Notes under the pieces: model-generated
The model's database searches: none
Told to the model about the DNA's origin: nothing
What the model saw: only the letters and a program-made list of their open reading frames with translations
Program-made: the position numbers and the translations under genes
Shown here: one piece after another, positions 1 to 13,200 of the stretch
Numbering within the stretch: the stretch's first letter is position 1
Layout: each line of letters begins with the position of its first letter
From: Palaemon carinicauda
Taxonomy: Eukaryota; Arthropoda; Malacostraca; Decapoda; Palaemonidae
Reading direction: 5' to 3'
DNA: 64,000 bases
Assembly (NCBI RefSeq): GCF_036898095.1
Contig: NC_090751.1
Span: forward strand, 48,491,553 to 48,555,552

Positions 1-81
1 ATGCCTTGGCAAGAGAAGTGTGGCATATCAAATGCATATTTCATTGCACAGTAAATTTAAAAAACCAGTAAAAGTTAAACA

Positions 82-510
82 TAACACGGCCATTATATAT
101 CATTAACCATCGTTGAAAAATCGGAATGCTACAAGAACAAGGGTTCCAACAGGGAAGGCACCCAGTGTTAAAAATTAAAAGCAAAGTAAAGAATAAACTA
201 TATATAAATAAGATAAAAAAAAATTCAGGTATACATCTATCTACGATAGATAAGTAACAGATAAACCATGAAACAAGAACATTTATCAACATGCTCTTGA
301 AATAGGAAAGAAAAAGGGCATTTTCACCAAGTTTGAACTGCTGAAGTTCAACAGATTCAGCTGTTTAACTTCGAAGATCATTCCACAATCTGGTAACTAC
401 CAGAATAAAACTTCAAGCATAGTACAATATTGAGAGTCTTAAAGGAGAAACAGCTAGACTTAGAATTAACTGCTTTCTATGTTATGGAGCTTAAAACCTT
501 GGTAGATAAA
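82..510 (-). repeat. Decayed fragment of the same LINE family seen at 62,693-64,000
   Basis: Short blocks match the repeat at the far end of the window in the same order and orientation. Around 110-170 the wording 'gggttccaacaggga' corresponds to 'gggctccaacaggaaaa' near 62,750. Around 375-395 'gaagatcattccaca' matches the same string near 62,970. Around 460-475 'cttagaattaactg' corresponds to 'tattagaattaactg' near 63,055. The spacing is shortened and no reading frame survives. It probably lies in an intron of the gene whose last exon starts at 1,332. Confidence 0.45.
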
Positions 511-1331
511 TTTAGGAATGCAAGGGTAGTCAAAATAATGAAAAATTTTATTTGGTAAAACCTGCACATTACTTGTACTGAAAATGCAGAGATGAATTAT
601 GCAAACAAATATTTTAGTATTTTAGGTTTTATTAAATATGGTGATTTACAGCAGATTTTTAAAACTTTTTGTCAGCTGTAAATATTAAACTTTGTTACAT
701 CCTAATCAGTAATTTTATGTAATAAAAATATCCACATCCCTGCAATTTAGTCTTTCAATGCTTTTTAATGTATGTATAGTACTTTATAAACAATTCTTTA
801 TTCCTTGTACAGTATATACCCAATTTAAATAATTTTAAAGAAGAGCTGGCCTTGGTGTCCAGCAAGATTTGCTTTACACTACTAAAATGACTTATTCTGC
901 CCACAGATAATTAAATTGCATATGAAGTGTTTGATTACTTTGCCAGATAAGATGAGATTTTGTAATGTGTTTATTTATTTTAAATACATGAAGTTTAGTA
1001 AGTGGCAAAATGCATTACATTATGATGATCATCTTACGGAAAGCGTGATATATAAAATAATGTATTGCATTTTTGTGAGTTGTAGTTTTGAATATTTTGG
1101 GGGTGCAAATGTGTGAATATTATAAATATTTTAAGAAGGAATAAAACTAAGATTAAATATGTGTGAATGTCAAAACTATTTCCTATATGTATAGCAATTA
1201 TCTTAGGGAGGCAATTTTATTCTGTGTTGAGATAAATATTTTTTTTTTATCTTGAAACATCTAATCTAGAAATGTATATAGTCTTTATGCTATATATATA
1301 TAGCTGTGGTAACACTTGACCTTTTCTGCAG
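511..1331 (+). other. Intron-like sequence ending in a 3' splice acceptor
   Basis: This stretch is AT-rich and has no usable reading frame. It ends in a pyrimidine-rich tract and CAG at 1,329-1,331, immediately before the open frame of the exon at 1,332. I infer an intron whose upstream exon lies outside the window. Confidence 0.5.
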
Positions 1332-1580
1332 GTGGATGGAGGAGGATCAAGCTCACGTCGTGCTTCCCGTTCCTCGATGAATGAGATGTCTACATCTCCT
1401 CGTGGGTCATTCTTCTTCTTCCCCATCTCACGCCGCGCCTCTAGAGCCTCTGCTACTTCCGCCACCTCAGGAGCATCTAATCCATCATTAGTGTCTGTTC
1501 AGATCCATCGTGTAGCTGACAGAGACTCCCCTCATGCTTCTCAAGGGTCCACAGAAGCTTTAAATACTGAAGTTAGCTGA
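1332..1580 (+). CDS. C-terminal coding exon of an unidentified host gene (Ser/Arg-rich tail)
   Basis: An open frame of 82 codons starts directly after a good splice acceptor (pyrimidines then CAG, ending at 1,331) and closes with TGA at 1,578-1,580. The local base composition is clearly more GC-rich and codon-like than the flanks. The peptide is low-complexity and hydrophilic, rich in Ser, Arg and Ala. It has two RRAS-type basophilic kinase sites (in SSSRRASRSS and PISRRASRAS), a run of four Phe (GSFFFFPIS), and ends in LNTEVS. There is no domain and no membrane segment. It looks like the cytoplasmic or disordered tail of a larger protein such as a channel, transporter or scaffold, but I do not recognise the family. 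Phase 0 at the exon start is assumed from the lack of stops. Confidence 0.6.
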   Translation: MDGGGSSSRRASRSSMNEMSTSPRGSFFFFPISRRASRASATSATSGASNPSLVSVQIHRVADRDSPHASQGSTEALNTEVS

Positions 1581-4500
1581 CGCAAGCCTTCTTCGGGCCC
1601 ATCTTGATGCCCTCCTCCACTGTAACCAGCGTCCCTAACTGCTAGTAGCTAACAGTTTCAGGATGAATGTTGGCTGAATGCAGTTGGCTGATAGCCTTCA
1701 GTTGAAAGCTGATGGCTAACAGTTGCTCAGGTTCTTGCTTGCTCTACGAGACTAAGCCTGACCCATGTACTATCCGGTCACTCCTGCCTGACTGGTCTTT
1801 ACCCAGTTTATTCCTGTAAGCCTAACCATGAGGCTTCATGCGCTACGAGTACCCAAAGGAGAAGAGATGGAGCACTTTGGCTGCTCTTGACTGTTAAAAC
1901 TTAGTATTTCTATACGTTCCAAACATCTTTGTCACAATTTATTATTGGCACTTGTCCCACTTAGATATTAATGTTTTTAGACCAGTTTTATGGTGTTAAA
2001 TGAAACAATGAGGTTTTTTTTTATTAACATTGCTAGTTTCCAATGACATGTGCCATTGTTGTTGTATATAAGAAATATTTTCACCTGTGGTATATTTGAT
2101 TTCTGATTCCAGATACCAAACCATGCAGTTTCTTTCTTCTGCAAATGCCTTAGGCTCACTATTATCTTCATATGCAAAAGTCTGATTTCTTCAAGGAAAT
2201 CAAGGAAATTTATATAGCTTTGTTTTACATAGCCATGAAAAAGAGAATGTCCTGTATTCCACTCAATTAATAACGTATTAAAATGTGGATTAATGTGATA
2301 TTACTATACTCTTGTTAGAAGGTACTAATAGTACTGTCTGAATTTCTCTCTTTTTCAAGGACATAGACAAATACTCCAATTTTTTTTTTTTTTCGTGGCA
2401 GTGTAGCCTTCGTTATCCCTGCACATAAGCATGGAACCATCGCGAAACGATATGCAAGTAGAGTTATTTGCCAATTTGTTAGCTTTGCTGTAGGGTGCCA
2501 AAGATTTTGTTGAAGCATTAGTTGGAAAGCTCATTTGAAAGTCAAGTTTCATGGAAGTATTTTGAAGAGTAATTACGATACTCTAAGTAAGTTTTCATTG
2601 AACATGGATGCCTTTATTAATTTTTTATTAGTCCACTAGTTAGCTTTACTTTTAGTTACCCCATGAAACTTGACACACGTTTTCTGTTTAGCCTAAATTT
2701 AGGTTCCTGTAATAGATGAAACGTGCCAAAATAACTGCACTAGCTTTTCAAAGATCATCTCAAAACTAGACATAAATCCTATTGTATTTAATATACAGTA
2801 CGTCTTTGTAAAATATTGTACATAAGTATATATAGTTTTACTTTCCAAAGCATAATTCGTTAATCTTGGCAGAGTGTAATCTATTTGTACAGTGTTAGGT
2901 GATTGCCGAGTTACCATGTTAATGTATCTTTGATGTTCTTGTTATTAGACTTTGAAAAGCAGCTGTATACTACTTTATGAAGAAGTTACATTTACTGTAA
3001 CAGACTTACTGCATAGTTATAGAAGTTTCAGATGAGTTCAGTCTTATATTTAAAGGCCATAAGTTATGCAGCATATCTCATCTCTCAATATCTTGACCTC
3101 TTGTCTGTGAGACCAATTTATTTAGATTCACTCTAAATAAAGTTATACAATTATTGGAAAAATAGTTACACTTTACTTGCAGATCACTGGAATAGCATTT
3201 TGTTGACATTCTAAATAAGGTAAAAACTTTAATTCAAGCAAATTCCCCCCCCCCCATACTGTTTTCATTCATTGAAACTAATTTCTTTACTTGCATGCAA
3301 ATAATTGTAAAGGCCACATTTAAATACCAGCTTTTTGTTACATAATACAGTACTTTGACGCTTTCTTTTTTTATTAGTTTTCTTATAGTATTTGATTATA
3401 TTTTAAGTTGAGGTTATTCTCATTTAATTCTTTATGTACAGTATTGTTGAATACATGAATTTGGTGAATAATTCGGCAAATTTAAGCCTTTGTGAAAGTT
3501 TGTATTTACTAAACCCAATATCTAGATGTTGAAATTTTTATACCGATTTTGTTTTTGAAAATTGTAATGCTGGTAAAACATGGAAACATTTCAACTTCCT
3601 AATTTTCACTACAGTTTTTCTAACATATTAGTATACTTAGAATTGCATGCAATAATAAGGACCAAAATTATTAATTTTTTATTACTTCTGAAAATTAGAA
3701 GTATATGTACAGCATTGTAATCTTGCTTCTCATTAAATTGGTATTCAATGTTTGTATTCTAGGATTTTTTCAGTTATATTGTTTAAAGATGTTGCTATAT
3801 TTTTTATTCAATGTTTGTATTCTAGGATTTTTTCAGATATATTGTTTAAAGATGTTGCTATATTTTTAAGTTGCAGTACTTGAGAAATGGGATTCGGGAG
3901 GTCACTAAATGATATTGTACAATGTTAAGTCAGAACTTGTGGAGTGAGAAGTGTTAGATGGTTTTATGGAAATGTTGTACTGTGAATATTATGCTGTAAC
4001 TAAAATGAGCATTCAAATTTCCTATTTTAGTTTAATTTTAATTTTTTTTTCAGTCATAATTTCACAGCATAGCTCTTTAGTTGGTTTTTCCCCTTTTTTA
4101 TATTTATTCAGATGCACTGTGGTGGTGTAAATTTTCATTGAGACAGCAACTTGAATTATTTACAACTACAATAGTTAGCATGCTAAAACACAAGTCTTTA
4201 TTTTCCAAAGGAAATTGCAATGTTTTATGAAATCCCTTCTTGAATGGCTCCTGTGAAAAATATTTACTTTTCAGCATAATTACCGAGCAATTCTTTATTA
4301 CCTTAAACATAGTTCATGTTTGAAAGTTACAAAAACAGAAAAAAAAAATTCAACCTGCTTATGCTGCAGTTAAAGAGTTGGTAACTGCAGTTACTGTTAT
4401 AGAAGAGCATTTACATACGTTTGCATAATTTTTTACTTTACATTAACTAGTTTATTACTTATGGTTAGTTCATGTACACTATGAAGGAAGGTTCCTCAAG

Positions 4501-7500
4501 TAAATGGTTGTTAAAGATTATTTTGTTATCTTCATTCAAAACATAGCAGCCCCGCATACAATGTTTTTGACTTGGGAAACAGAAATTGGAAGACTGTACA
4601 TACTCTTACACAAACTTTTACACCAATACTGTTTCTGGTGAATATCTAAATATTCTATTATGGAGTTCTGTAATGCAAGGCCTTGTGTTGTTCTTGTACA
4701 TTATACTTAGAAATAAGGTGGGCAGTGCTGCAGAACTTTGTGCCTGTTGGTTAAAAGTTTATCTAGGATAAGAATTAGTTTTTATGTAATTTAAATTACT
4801 TCTTGTACATTTAATATGATTTATGAATTATGAAAAATCTGGTATTCCTATTACATTACAGCTTTAGTTGTTGAAGTTATTGTTATGATAAGGAAAACAA
4901 TTTATTTAGGCAATATCTGTATCGGCAGTTAATGTAATAGTAATGAGAGTATTTAATAGTTTTAGTTTACAAGATTTATACTTCAAACATTTGATACTTG
5001 CTTTAGTAATTAAATTATTAAATTATACCTTAAGGAATGAGTATGAGACACAATGTATGATAAAAAAACACTGATTTTATGTAACAATAAGTCAAGAAAT
5101 CAGTTGTTGTGTTCATTCATTCACAATACGATCGAACAAGTCATGATGCACTGCATTTCAAGCTTTTTACAATATCAGGCATCAATGATTTTTTTCTTTT
5201 GTGTGCGCGCGTGTCTGTATGTATGCCACTGCTGTTATTAATAACCAGCATCATGTTCATCCTCACAGATATTTGAGTGGTTCATTCAAGAATTACAGTT
5301 CTATAGCCAGTTGCTCTGTTGAATATACTGTATGCAAGTATGCCATTTCAAGAGCTAACACAGTCTGTCATTGATGGCAATGTGTTTTGTGATAGCAGTT
5401 CAATTTGTTTGTAGATGTAAGAGTTGGTTGCCATGAAACATCACACCAGCTTCATTGTAGTCCATGTTTTGTATAGATCCATGGCAGAGGATTTTTGTTT
5501 TTTGGTTGGAGTAGTAAATGGTTGTGTTTTATAGCTCACATCATACATCATGAGATAGGATACTGTAGTTGATAGTCATATTACAGTTATGATTGCTACT
5601 ATTGATTTAAAATGGACAAGGATTTATTTTTAGCATAGGATAAACATTGATGAAATTCATATAATATGTGTTACCTTCACTCTATGCTTACTGTGTATGT
5701 CCAGGGTCTTGATCATAATGGCAATGTGACAATATAGTGGAAAAGCACGCCACCTTCACTGTAGGGGAGCAGACAAGGTGGTGAAGATAGCTGATCACTG
5801 TTTTGTATCAAAACACTGACTAGCTCAGCTTAGTGGTAGGCAAAGTAGAATAGGTATCAGTATTGTAAATATGAGCTACTACATTTCAAGTCTCAGGTCA
5901 TCACATCAAAATCATTTTCACTCATTAAATCATTGTAGGTCATGTAGTTTTTCAATTATATTTTATTACAGGAAAGAAGCTTTACTACAAACGGTAAATT
6001 ATTCTTAATATTTTGTCCATATATTTAATTTTCATTTAATTATACTAAATATTGCATTTTATTTCTATATTTACACCATGTCCCTGCCAAAGATGTACAG
6101 AACTTTTTAGACACTATGTACACTACGGGAAAACCTTGTGCATTATAAATATCATAATATTTGTTGAATAGTTTTACAGCAAGCAAAGAATTTTCATATA
6201 CTGTACAGTACGATACTCATTATATCTTCACTCCTGGTGTATAAGGTATCACCTGATGTTTGAGGCCAAGTTATATACGTATTACATAAAATGTAGCATA
6301 ACAATCAAATGACATTCATTTTGTATGAGTGGTAGATTAGTGTTGTATTTTTTAAAATTTTGATATTGCAGAATAGAATTTGATTTGTATGTTTTAGTAA
6401 TAATCTGTTCTTATGGCATGCTTACTTATGTGGGATGAACATATGCTGAGAAATATTTCTTTCTCTTATGACTTGTGTCCTTGCTCACAGTTATTACGGA
6501 TTTAATGGAATTGAGAATATTTTGAAATTGTTGAAATTCCTACCTGGTCTGTTTTTATTTTGGTGTATCACGGTGCTCCAGTCTTTCTGTACGTCATACT
6601 TTTATCAAACCAGTAAAAAAACTACTTTGGTCTAATACACCAAAATCTATATTATTCAGATATAAAATTGTAAGTTTGCAATGGAACATTTAGCTGTAAT
6701 TGATGCAAAAAAACTTCTTTAAACATGAGGGTTGAATAATGCAGATTTTGAGCTTGTTCTGAAGTAGTTGAAAGTTGGTATTTCTGTACCAAGATTTGGC
6801 TTAGAATTTATCTTTGCAGGTACAGTACAGTAGTATATTAATCACTTTGTACTGCATATGTAATACCTGCTAGTTAAGAAACTAGAATGTACTAAAGTCC
6901 TGGCCAATTTTCTTAAAATTTACAAGTTCATATAGGAGGGTTTAAAGTGTGTGAGTAACACACCTAACATGGACCACATTTTGTACAACTTTTTTGGCAA
7001 TAATGCCTAATGTCTCCTACTGTGCACCTTTTAGGTACTACACTTAACAATCAAATTGTAGTTACAGTAGAGCATAATAACAACAGCAACGTCTTTAGAA
7101 TAATGGACCTTACCAATCTTTCCATATTCAGTAATTTCTTCTCATAATGGTTTTCAAATGTTCATGTTTTAGGTCACTCTGTGTTAAATGTACAGTAAAT
7201 TGCAACATAAAAACTGTACTGTAATGTAAAAACAAAGATTCCAGCTCTTGGAAGAAAACAGGACACATATGGCAGTACTCCAAAAGAATATAAAACCTTA
7301 CCTATGCATGTGATAGATAGCTACATATCGCCTAGTATATCTGTAGAAGGGCTGGAACAGTGTTGGTGTAAATTGTTTGACTGAAAGTAAAGCTGTAAGT
7401 GATGAAAAATAGAAATAGTACTAGGAGAAATGAACTGTACTGTATTGAAAAATTTGAGTGGAGAGAATGTATGAATGGTAATAAAACAGCAGTGTCCTTA

Positions 7501-8540
7501 TCGTATAACCGATGATGAGAAGTTACACAGGGCTGTTCTTGCCTGGAGTGACCCTTTGCTTTTTAGCACAATCATATTTCTGTGATAACCCGTAGGAACC
7601 ACTTGTGTGGCTTCTTCTATCCCTTCCTCACCCTGTTGTAGTTCTGTGGTGAGATTCCTATTGTCATTCTTTCTGAATCTTCTTGGCATTTGTTAAAAAA
7701 AAATAAATGTAAAACTTTTACTACTGTACCAATTTTCTAAGTTTTTTCTCATTTTCTTTATGTTATCCTCGGGTGCCATTACTGATGTGTAAAGTATTTC
7801 ATCCCACTTCAAAAATTTTCCTATTAGTGTATTGTTTCCTTCACACTCATAGGTCATTGATCAACATTCCCAATCTACACCATAATCATCATCATTCATT
7901 AGACATCTTCATTTACTGTTATTAATTGTTTTAAACAATAATATATTTCAATGACTCAATTCTGTAATCCAAATATCTCTTTACTAATCATATAACCACT
8001 CTGCCTTACACATTTTTCACACATATATACACACTTTTTGCCATTCTCTACACCTCCCCACATGCCTAATATTACTATTCACCTCACCATGCCTCGTCCC
8101 TGCCTTTTGACTGGTGACAAATGATGTCACTCCTGTAACCTTCCATATAGTGCTCTCATATGTTTATGTAGCAAACTACAACTGTTTGTAAAGTAATATT
8201 GTTATAATGAAATGAATCACAAATACAGAATGTTTAAATGAACCTTTAATAACATGTACGAGTAAGTGATTAAGATATTCAGTTATGATAAGTGTTAAAG
8301 ATGGAATCCTATGTACTCTTATTCCATTTAAAATGGAAACAGACCTTCTAAATGGAGGGAAGAAATACCACCTATTAAGATCAGCGATGTTTTCAGGCAA
8401 GCTAGGTTGTTATAATATTGCTGCTTATCATTACATTTTAGTTAAGGGGTTTTGATAAAGTAAAATACCTTTAGTGGGAGGTGTTCTGTGAACTCCAAGG
8501 AATTTACAATAAAGGCTAGAACATGGAATTCAAAGCAACA
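1581..8540 (+). other. Long AT-rich 3' UTR and/or intergenic DNA without genes
   Basis: No open frame longer than about 90 codons, and none with recognisable protein character. The first part must be the 3' UTR of the exon ending at 1,580. A candidate polyadenylation signal AATAAA lies at 3,136-3,141, with others later (for example near 7,700), so the UTR end cannot be fixed. The motif TACAGTA and its complement recur (for example near 2,799, 3,341, 3,437, 6,198, 6,821, 7,192, 7,217 and 7,438). A 63-bp tandem duplication lies at 3,743-3,868. Confidence 0.6.
3743..3868. repeat. Tandem duplication, two copies of a 63-bp unit
   Basis: The unit starting ATTCAATGTTTGTATTC at 3,743 is repeated from 3,806. 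The copies differ at very few positions (for example cagttatatt versus cagatatatt). Non-coding. Confidence 0.9.
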
Positions 8541-9084
8541 TAAAAATATGACATTTTGGAAGTAATTTGTATTTTTCCTAGACACACAAACCTTTCCTTT
8601 AATTAGGGAGATTACTTCAACACTAGCGGGAATCGGTTGTTGAAATGGAGAGGGTGCGAGGCAAAAATCCCCTGCCCCTTCCTGCCGGCTTACAATATAC
8701 AGCATGACCAAGTGGTGGTTTGAGGAGGGAAGTTATCAGTCAAATTGGTCTGAACAGTATCAGGATGTAAATGTCCAGGCGATCCTCATGGGCATTGGAA
8801 AGCGCCTTCAAACACAGCCCACGGGACCAGAGCGGAAGAGCAAGAAGCCTTCGGCACCAGCGGATGTGGAGACCATTCTGCTTTTACAACCTGCTCAAAG
8901 TAGTTGAATGTGTCTGCTAGCACATTCCTCTTGCCCGGAAATGTACCTTGCTGACACCACTATGGCATGGAACATAGCCCAGATGAACATTCGCTTTGTC
9001 AGACCTCAGAGGGTGCACGAGACTGTGCCTCCCTGCTAGTTGACGTAACCCTATGGTCATGTTGTATCTTATGACTACCGAGTG

Positions 9085-10049
9085 CTACCTAAAACGTTCT
9101 CGGAGTGCCTGTAAGCCACAAGAGGCTGCTTGCATCTTGAGGACACTGAAAAGCAGATGATTCTCCTCTTCGGTTCGCCCTCCTGAGGCGACCAGATTGT
9201 CCAGAAGTGCTCCCCGCCTGTCCTTCAATGCATCTGAGAACAGATGCAAATTTGGATGAGAGAAGTCATGTGGGTCTTTTCTGAAGGATATCATTGTCAC
9301 CACTAGGACCAGAAAGATGTACTGGGGGATCCCTATTGGCCACCCAGCAATCTTTAGATAACATTGAAAAGATCTCTAGTGGAATTGCATACGAAGAACA
9401 AGCTTCTCCAACAAGGGCAGAAGACAGATGTTGCAAGTGCCAATCCGGAAAAATGTCTTGCACAGAAAACGGTCGCGCAACCTCCCCTTTACTAAATGAT
9501 TCAAATGTCTGTGGGAAATACTCTCGATGCTGCTAAGTCTGTTAGCATGCCCAGATACTTCAACTTCTGCTTAGGTATGGAATAAATATCTAAATACCTT
9601 AAAAACATCGCGAATGGCCCAAGTGATCACGAGTAGCTATACATAGATCAAAGCACAAAATCTCGCATCAGTAATGTAGAGGGAGAAGAGGAGGTAATTT
9701 CTAGAGGTCTGATGAACAGGCACTTGAAAGTACTCGTCCTTCAGAGCTACTAAAATCATGAAGTCTTCCTCTCCGGTGGAAGACTACACCGTTTCCATCC
9801 TTAACTTCGTTAGCTGCTCAAACATGTTCAGAGGAGATAGGTCGATGACCAATATCCAGCTCCTGTTGATTTTCAGCTAGGAATAGTTGATTGAAGAGGC
9901 CCAGAGATCCATCTCGAATGATTTTTAAGTGCAATTGCCCCTGTGTCTGCAAGGCTGGAGCTCCCCAAACATTTGGGAACATAATCAGTACAGGCGATAG
10001 GTGGAGGCCGAAGGTCCAGAAAAGGTAGCAAGTAACCATACCAAAGGAC
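9085..10049 (-). pseudogene. RT and RNase H remnants of element G
   Basis: On the minus strand near 9,690-9,775 the peptide LKDEYFQVPVHQTSRNYLLF resembles the RT motif A region of DIRS-type polymerases, where an LDLKDAYF-like core is usual. At 9,303-9,085 the frame reads HLFSDALKDRRGALLDN, matching the start of the RNase H domain, where the family usually has H-x-FTDAS-x-x-GWGA, followed by the EEENHLLFSVLKMQAA helix region. The expected Asp of TDAS is kept as SDA. Frameshifts and stops separate the pieces, so no functional protein is possible. It continues, in sequence order, from the remnant beyond the LINE at 16,658. Confidence 0.6.
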
Positions 10050-10062
10050 TTAAACCAACTAG
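10050..10062. repeat. Target-site duplication of the LINE, copy 1
   Basis: TTAAACCAACTAG, identical to 16,645-16,657. It abuts the TTGAA-rich 3' tail of the LINE. Confidence 0.9.
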
Positions 10063-10288
10063 TTGAATTGAATTGAATATAGGATTTAGGCATTAAGCCA
10101 AGCACTGGGGCATCAAAGGCCATTCAGCGCTATATAATGAAAATCATTCAATCATATCTGTACAATCACACCATTTAGTATCATTTTAACCTTTAATACA
10201 AATCGTAACACTTTCATACAATAAAATCTAGATGTGAAATAAATAGGGATTAAAAGGGTAAAATAAATAAATAAATTAATAAAATCAA
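10063..10288 (-). other. 3' UTR and TTGAA-type tail of the LINE
   Basis: The plus strand reads (TTGAA)TTGAATTGAATAT next to the target-site duplication, so the element's RNA ends in repeats of the complement. The adjacent block with GCCAAGCACTGGGGCATC and CATTCAGCGCT looks like a repeat common in decapod sequence (from memory). Confidence 0.75.
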
Positions 10289-13200
10289 TTATAGCTCATA
10301 ATATAACCCAATACTTTGTACAAATTTTCTCAAGGTCAGGGTATTACAGTTTTCCCCCAGTATATCTCTTAAAGGTTTGTCCTGGAGTAAATGTGTCCTC
10401 CTCTGAAGATTAAAAACAGGACAATTGACTAAAATGTGTTTAACATCCATTGTCACTTGACAGGTATTACAAAGAGGGGCCTGTCTCCCTTCCCCACTCT
10501 TCATTAAATAATTGTGCGTTGCATGTGTATGGCCAATACGCAGCCTAGTTAAAATAATGGTATCCCTTCTACTTGTAGAATTACAAGATGACCATTTATC
10601 CACCAATGGGTGGATTTGTTTCAATTTTGTATTGGTGGTCAGTTCAGACCATCGAGCTTGCCACTTATTTTTACAGTAAAGATGAATCTCACTTTTAAGA
10701 TCTTTGTAAGGAATACTCAAGGGGGATGGATTACTTAGCCCTGAAGCTTCCTTTGCTGCCTTATCTACTTGTTCATTCCCATCCACCCCAACATGGGCAG
10801 GGACCCAACAGAAGTGAACACTGATACTCTTCCTAGACTGCAGAAGTACTAACCAGTCCTGCACCTCTTGTACTAGATGATGGCCTGGCATAATTTGTTT
10901 TAATGAGAGTAAAACACTATTGGAATCCGTAAAAATTGTATAAAAACTATTTTGGTTGCCATTTTTAAAAATATGTTGGACTGCGAGAATAATTGCGTAC
11001 AGCTCAGCAGTAAAAATTGAACAAGAGGATGGGAGTTTCCTTCTAATAACAATATCCCCCACCACAGCTGCACTTCCAACTCCTGCAGCCGATTTGGAGC
11101 CATCTGTAAAAACATGTTTCCCATGATGTTGAGCAGCATGATTTAAAAACTCACTTTTCATTACCCTACTAGGTAAGGTATTTTTCCCTCCTGCCGTAAA
11201 ACATACTTTAACAGGTGGATTACACCAAGGAGGAGACTTGGGATATCCTACCTCTGCTATCTGTGCTGTTAACAAGCCTACTTCTCTAGCATCGTTTTTC
11301 AGCTGTACTTCCAAAGGCTTAGGCACTCTAGATCTGTTAGGAGCCCGATCTAAAGGCGCCCTAACATATTTACAGTTAGGATTGTTTCTCACAGCAAGGG
11401 ACCTAGCTAAAAACCTCAAACTCAACTCCTCTCTGCGAATGGAAAGGGGAGGTATGCCAGAATCAACATAAAGACTGTCAATGGGAGATGTTCTGTAAGC
11501 ACCTGTGCAGATGCGAAGCCCAGCATTGTGAACAATATCAAGTTTTCCAAGTAAAGTCTTTGTAGCTGACCCATATATTTGGCATGCATAGTCTAACTTG
11601 CTCAGACACAAAGATGTATAAATTCTAAGCAAAGTTGTTCTATCAGCACCCCAATCAAAATGCGATATCACTTTCAGAATGTTCAGTGACTTCTTAACCC
11701 TGATAGATAGGTCATTTATATGGGGACCAAATGTCATTTTCTTGTCGAAAATGACTCCAAGAAACTTGACACTATCCTCATATGGCAAAATACAATCATT
11801 TAAGAAAAGAGTGGGGATCTCTTCCCTTTTACGAGTACGAGTAAAGCGAATGGCTTTGGTCTTCTGAGGAGAAAACATGAATCCGCGAGAATTTGCCCAT
11901 GCGGAAGCAGCATTTATTGCAATTTGAAGATTTTGGCATGCTTGAAGTGCAGATGATCCACTACAATAAATTGCAAAGTCATCGACAAATAGTGATCCTT
12001 GTATGCCAGGAGTTATGTGACTAATGAGACATTAATAGCAACAGCAAACAAGGTCACACTCAATACGCTGCCTTGGGGGACACCTTCTTCTTGCATGTAG
12101 GATGAAGATAGTTCTGACCCTACTCTCACTTTAATTGAGCGGTTTGATAAAAATTCTTCAATAAAAGAGAACATATGTCCTCCTATACCCCACGAGGCCA
12201 ATTGCTTTAGAATACCACCCCTCCAGGTGGTGTCATATGCCTTTTCGAGGTCAAAAAAGACACCCACCACCTGGTTTTGGTTAGAAAAAGCATTTGAAAT
12301 TTCCCTTGATAACATCAGCAAAGGGTCTAGAGTACTTCGGTTCTTCCTAAAACCAAACTGTCTGTTAGATAAAAGATTTTTTGATTCTAGATACCACACA
12401 AGTCTGTTGTTGATCATTCTCTCAAATAGTTTGCATATGCAACTGGTCAAGGATATGGGCCTATAACTAGATGGCAGTTCTGGGTCTTTACCAGACTTGT
12501 GCCCTGGAATTACAATTGAAGTATGCCAGGAATCAGGAGATGTATGGGAAGCCCATAGACCATTAAAGGTTTCTAATAAAAATTCCTTGGTATCCACTGG
12601 AAGATGTGATATCATTTCATACCGGATGCCATCCTCACCTGGGGCAGTTAAAGAAGAGCTGGAGATAGCATTTTGCATCTCCTCCATACTAAAAGGCAGG
12701 TTAAAAGCTTCAGTATGTGAAGAAGCAGGAGGAACAACAGATGTTGATGCTCTAATTTGTTGAAATGCTGGGGAATAGTTGTCAGCACTTGATACATGAG
12801 CAAAGTGCTTAGCAAGAACCTCTGCTACATCTTTGGGGTCAGATATATATCTATTATTTTCCCTTAATATTGGTAGAGGCTTAGGGACGAATTTACCTTG
12901 AAGTTTTCTAATCTTATCCCATATTTCCTTTGAAGGAGTTTTGGTATTAATATTAGATATATATTTCTTCCAAGATGCTCTCTTTGCTTTTTTAAAAATT
13001 CTTTTTTGTTTGGCACAGGCTCTGAGATATGCTATTCTATCTGCTAAATAGTTTGTCCTCAAGTATCTTCTGAAGCAAGTTCTGGTCACTTTTCTTGCGT
13101 TGGCACATTCTTTACTCCACCAAGGAACTACAGAGCGATGAGGTAAACCGCATGTTTTAGGAATAAACTTGCTAGCATTATCATCAATAATATTTTCAAG

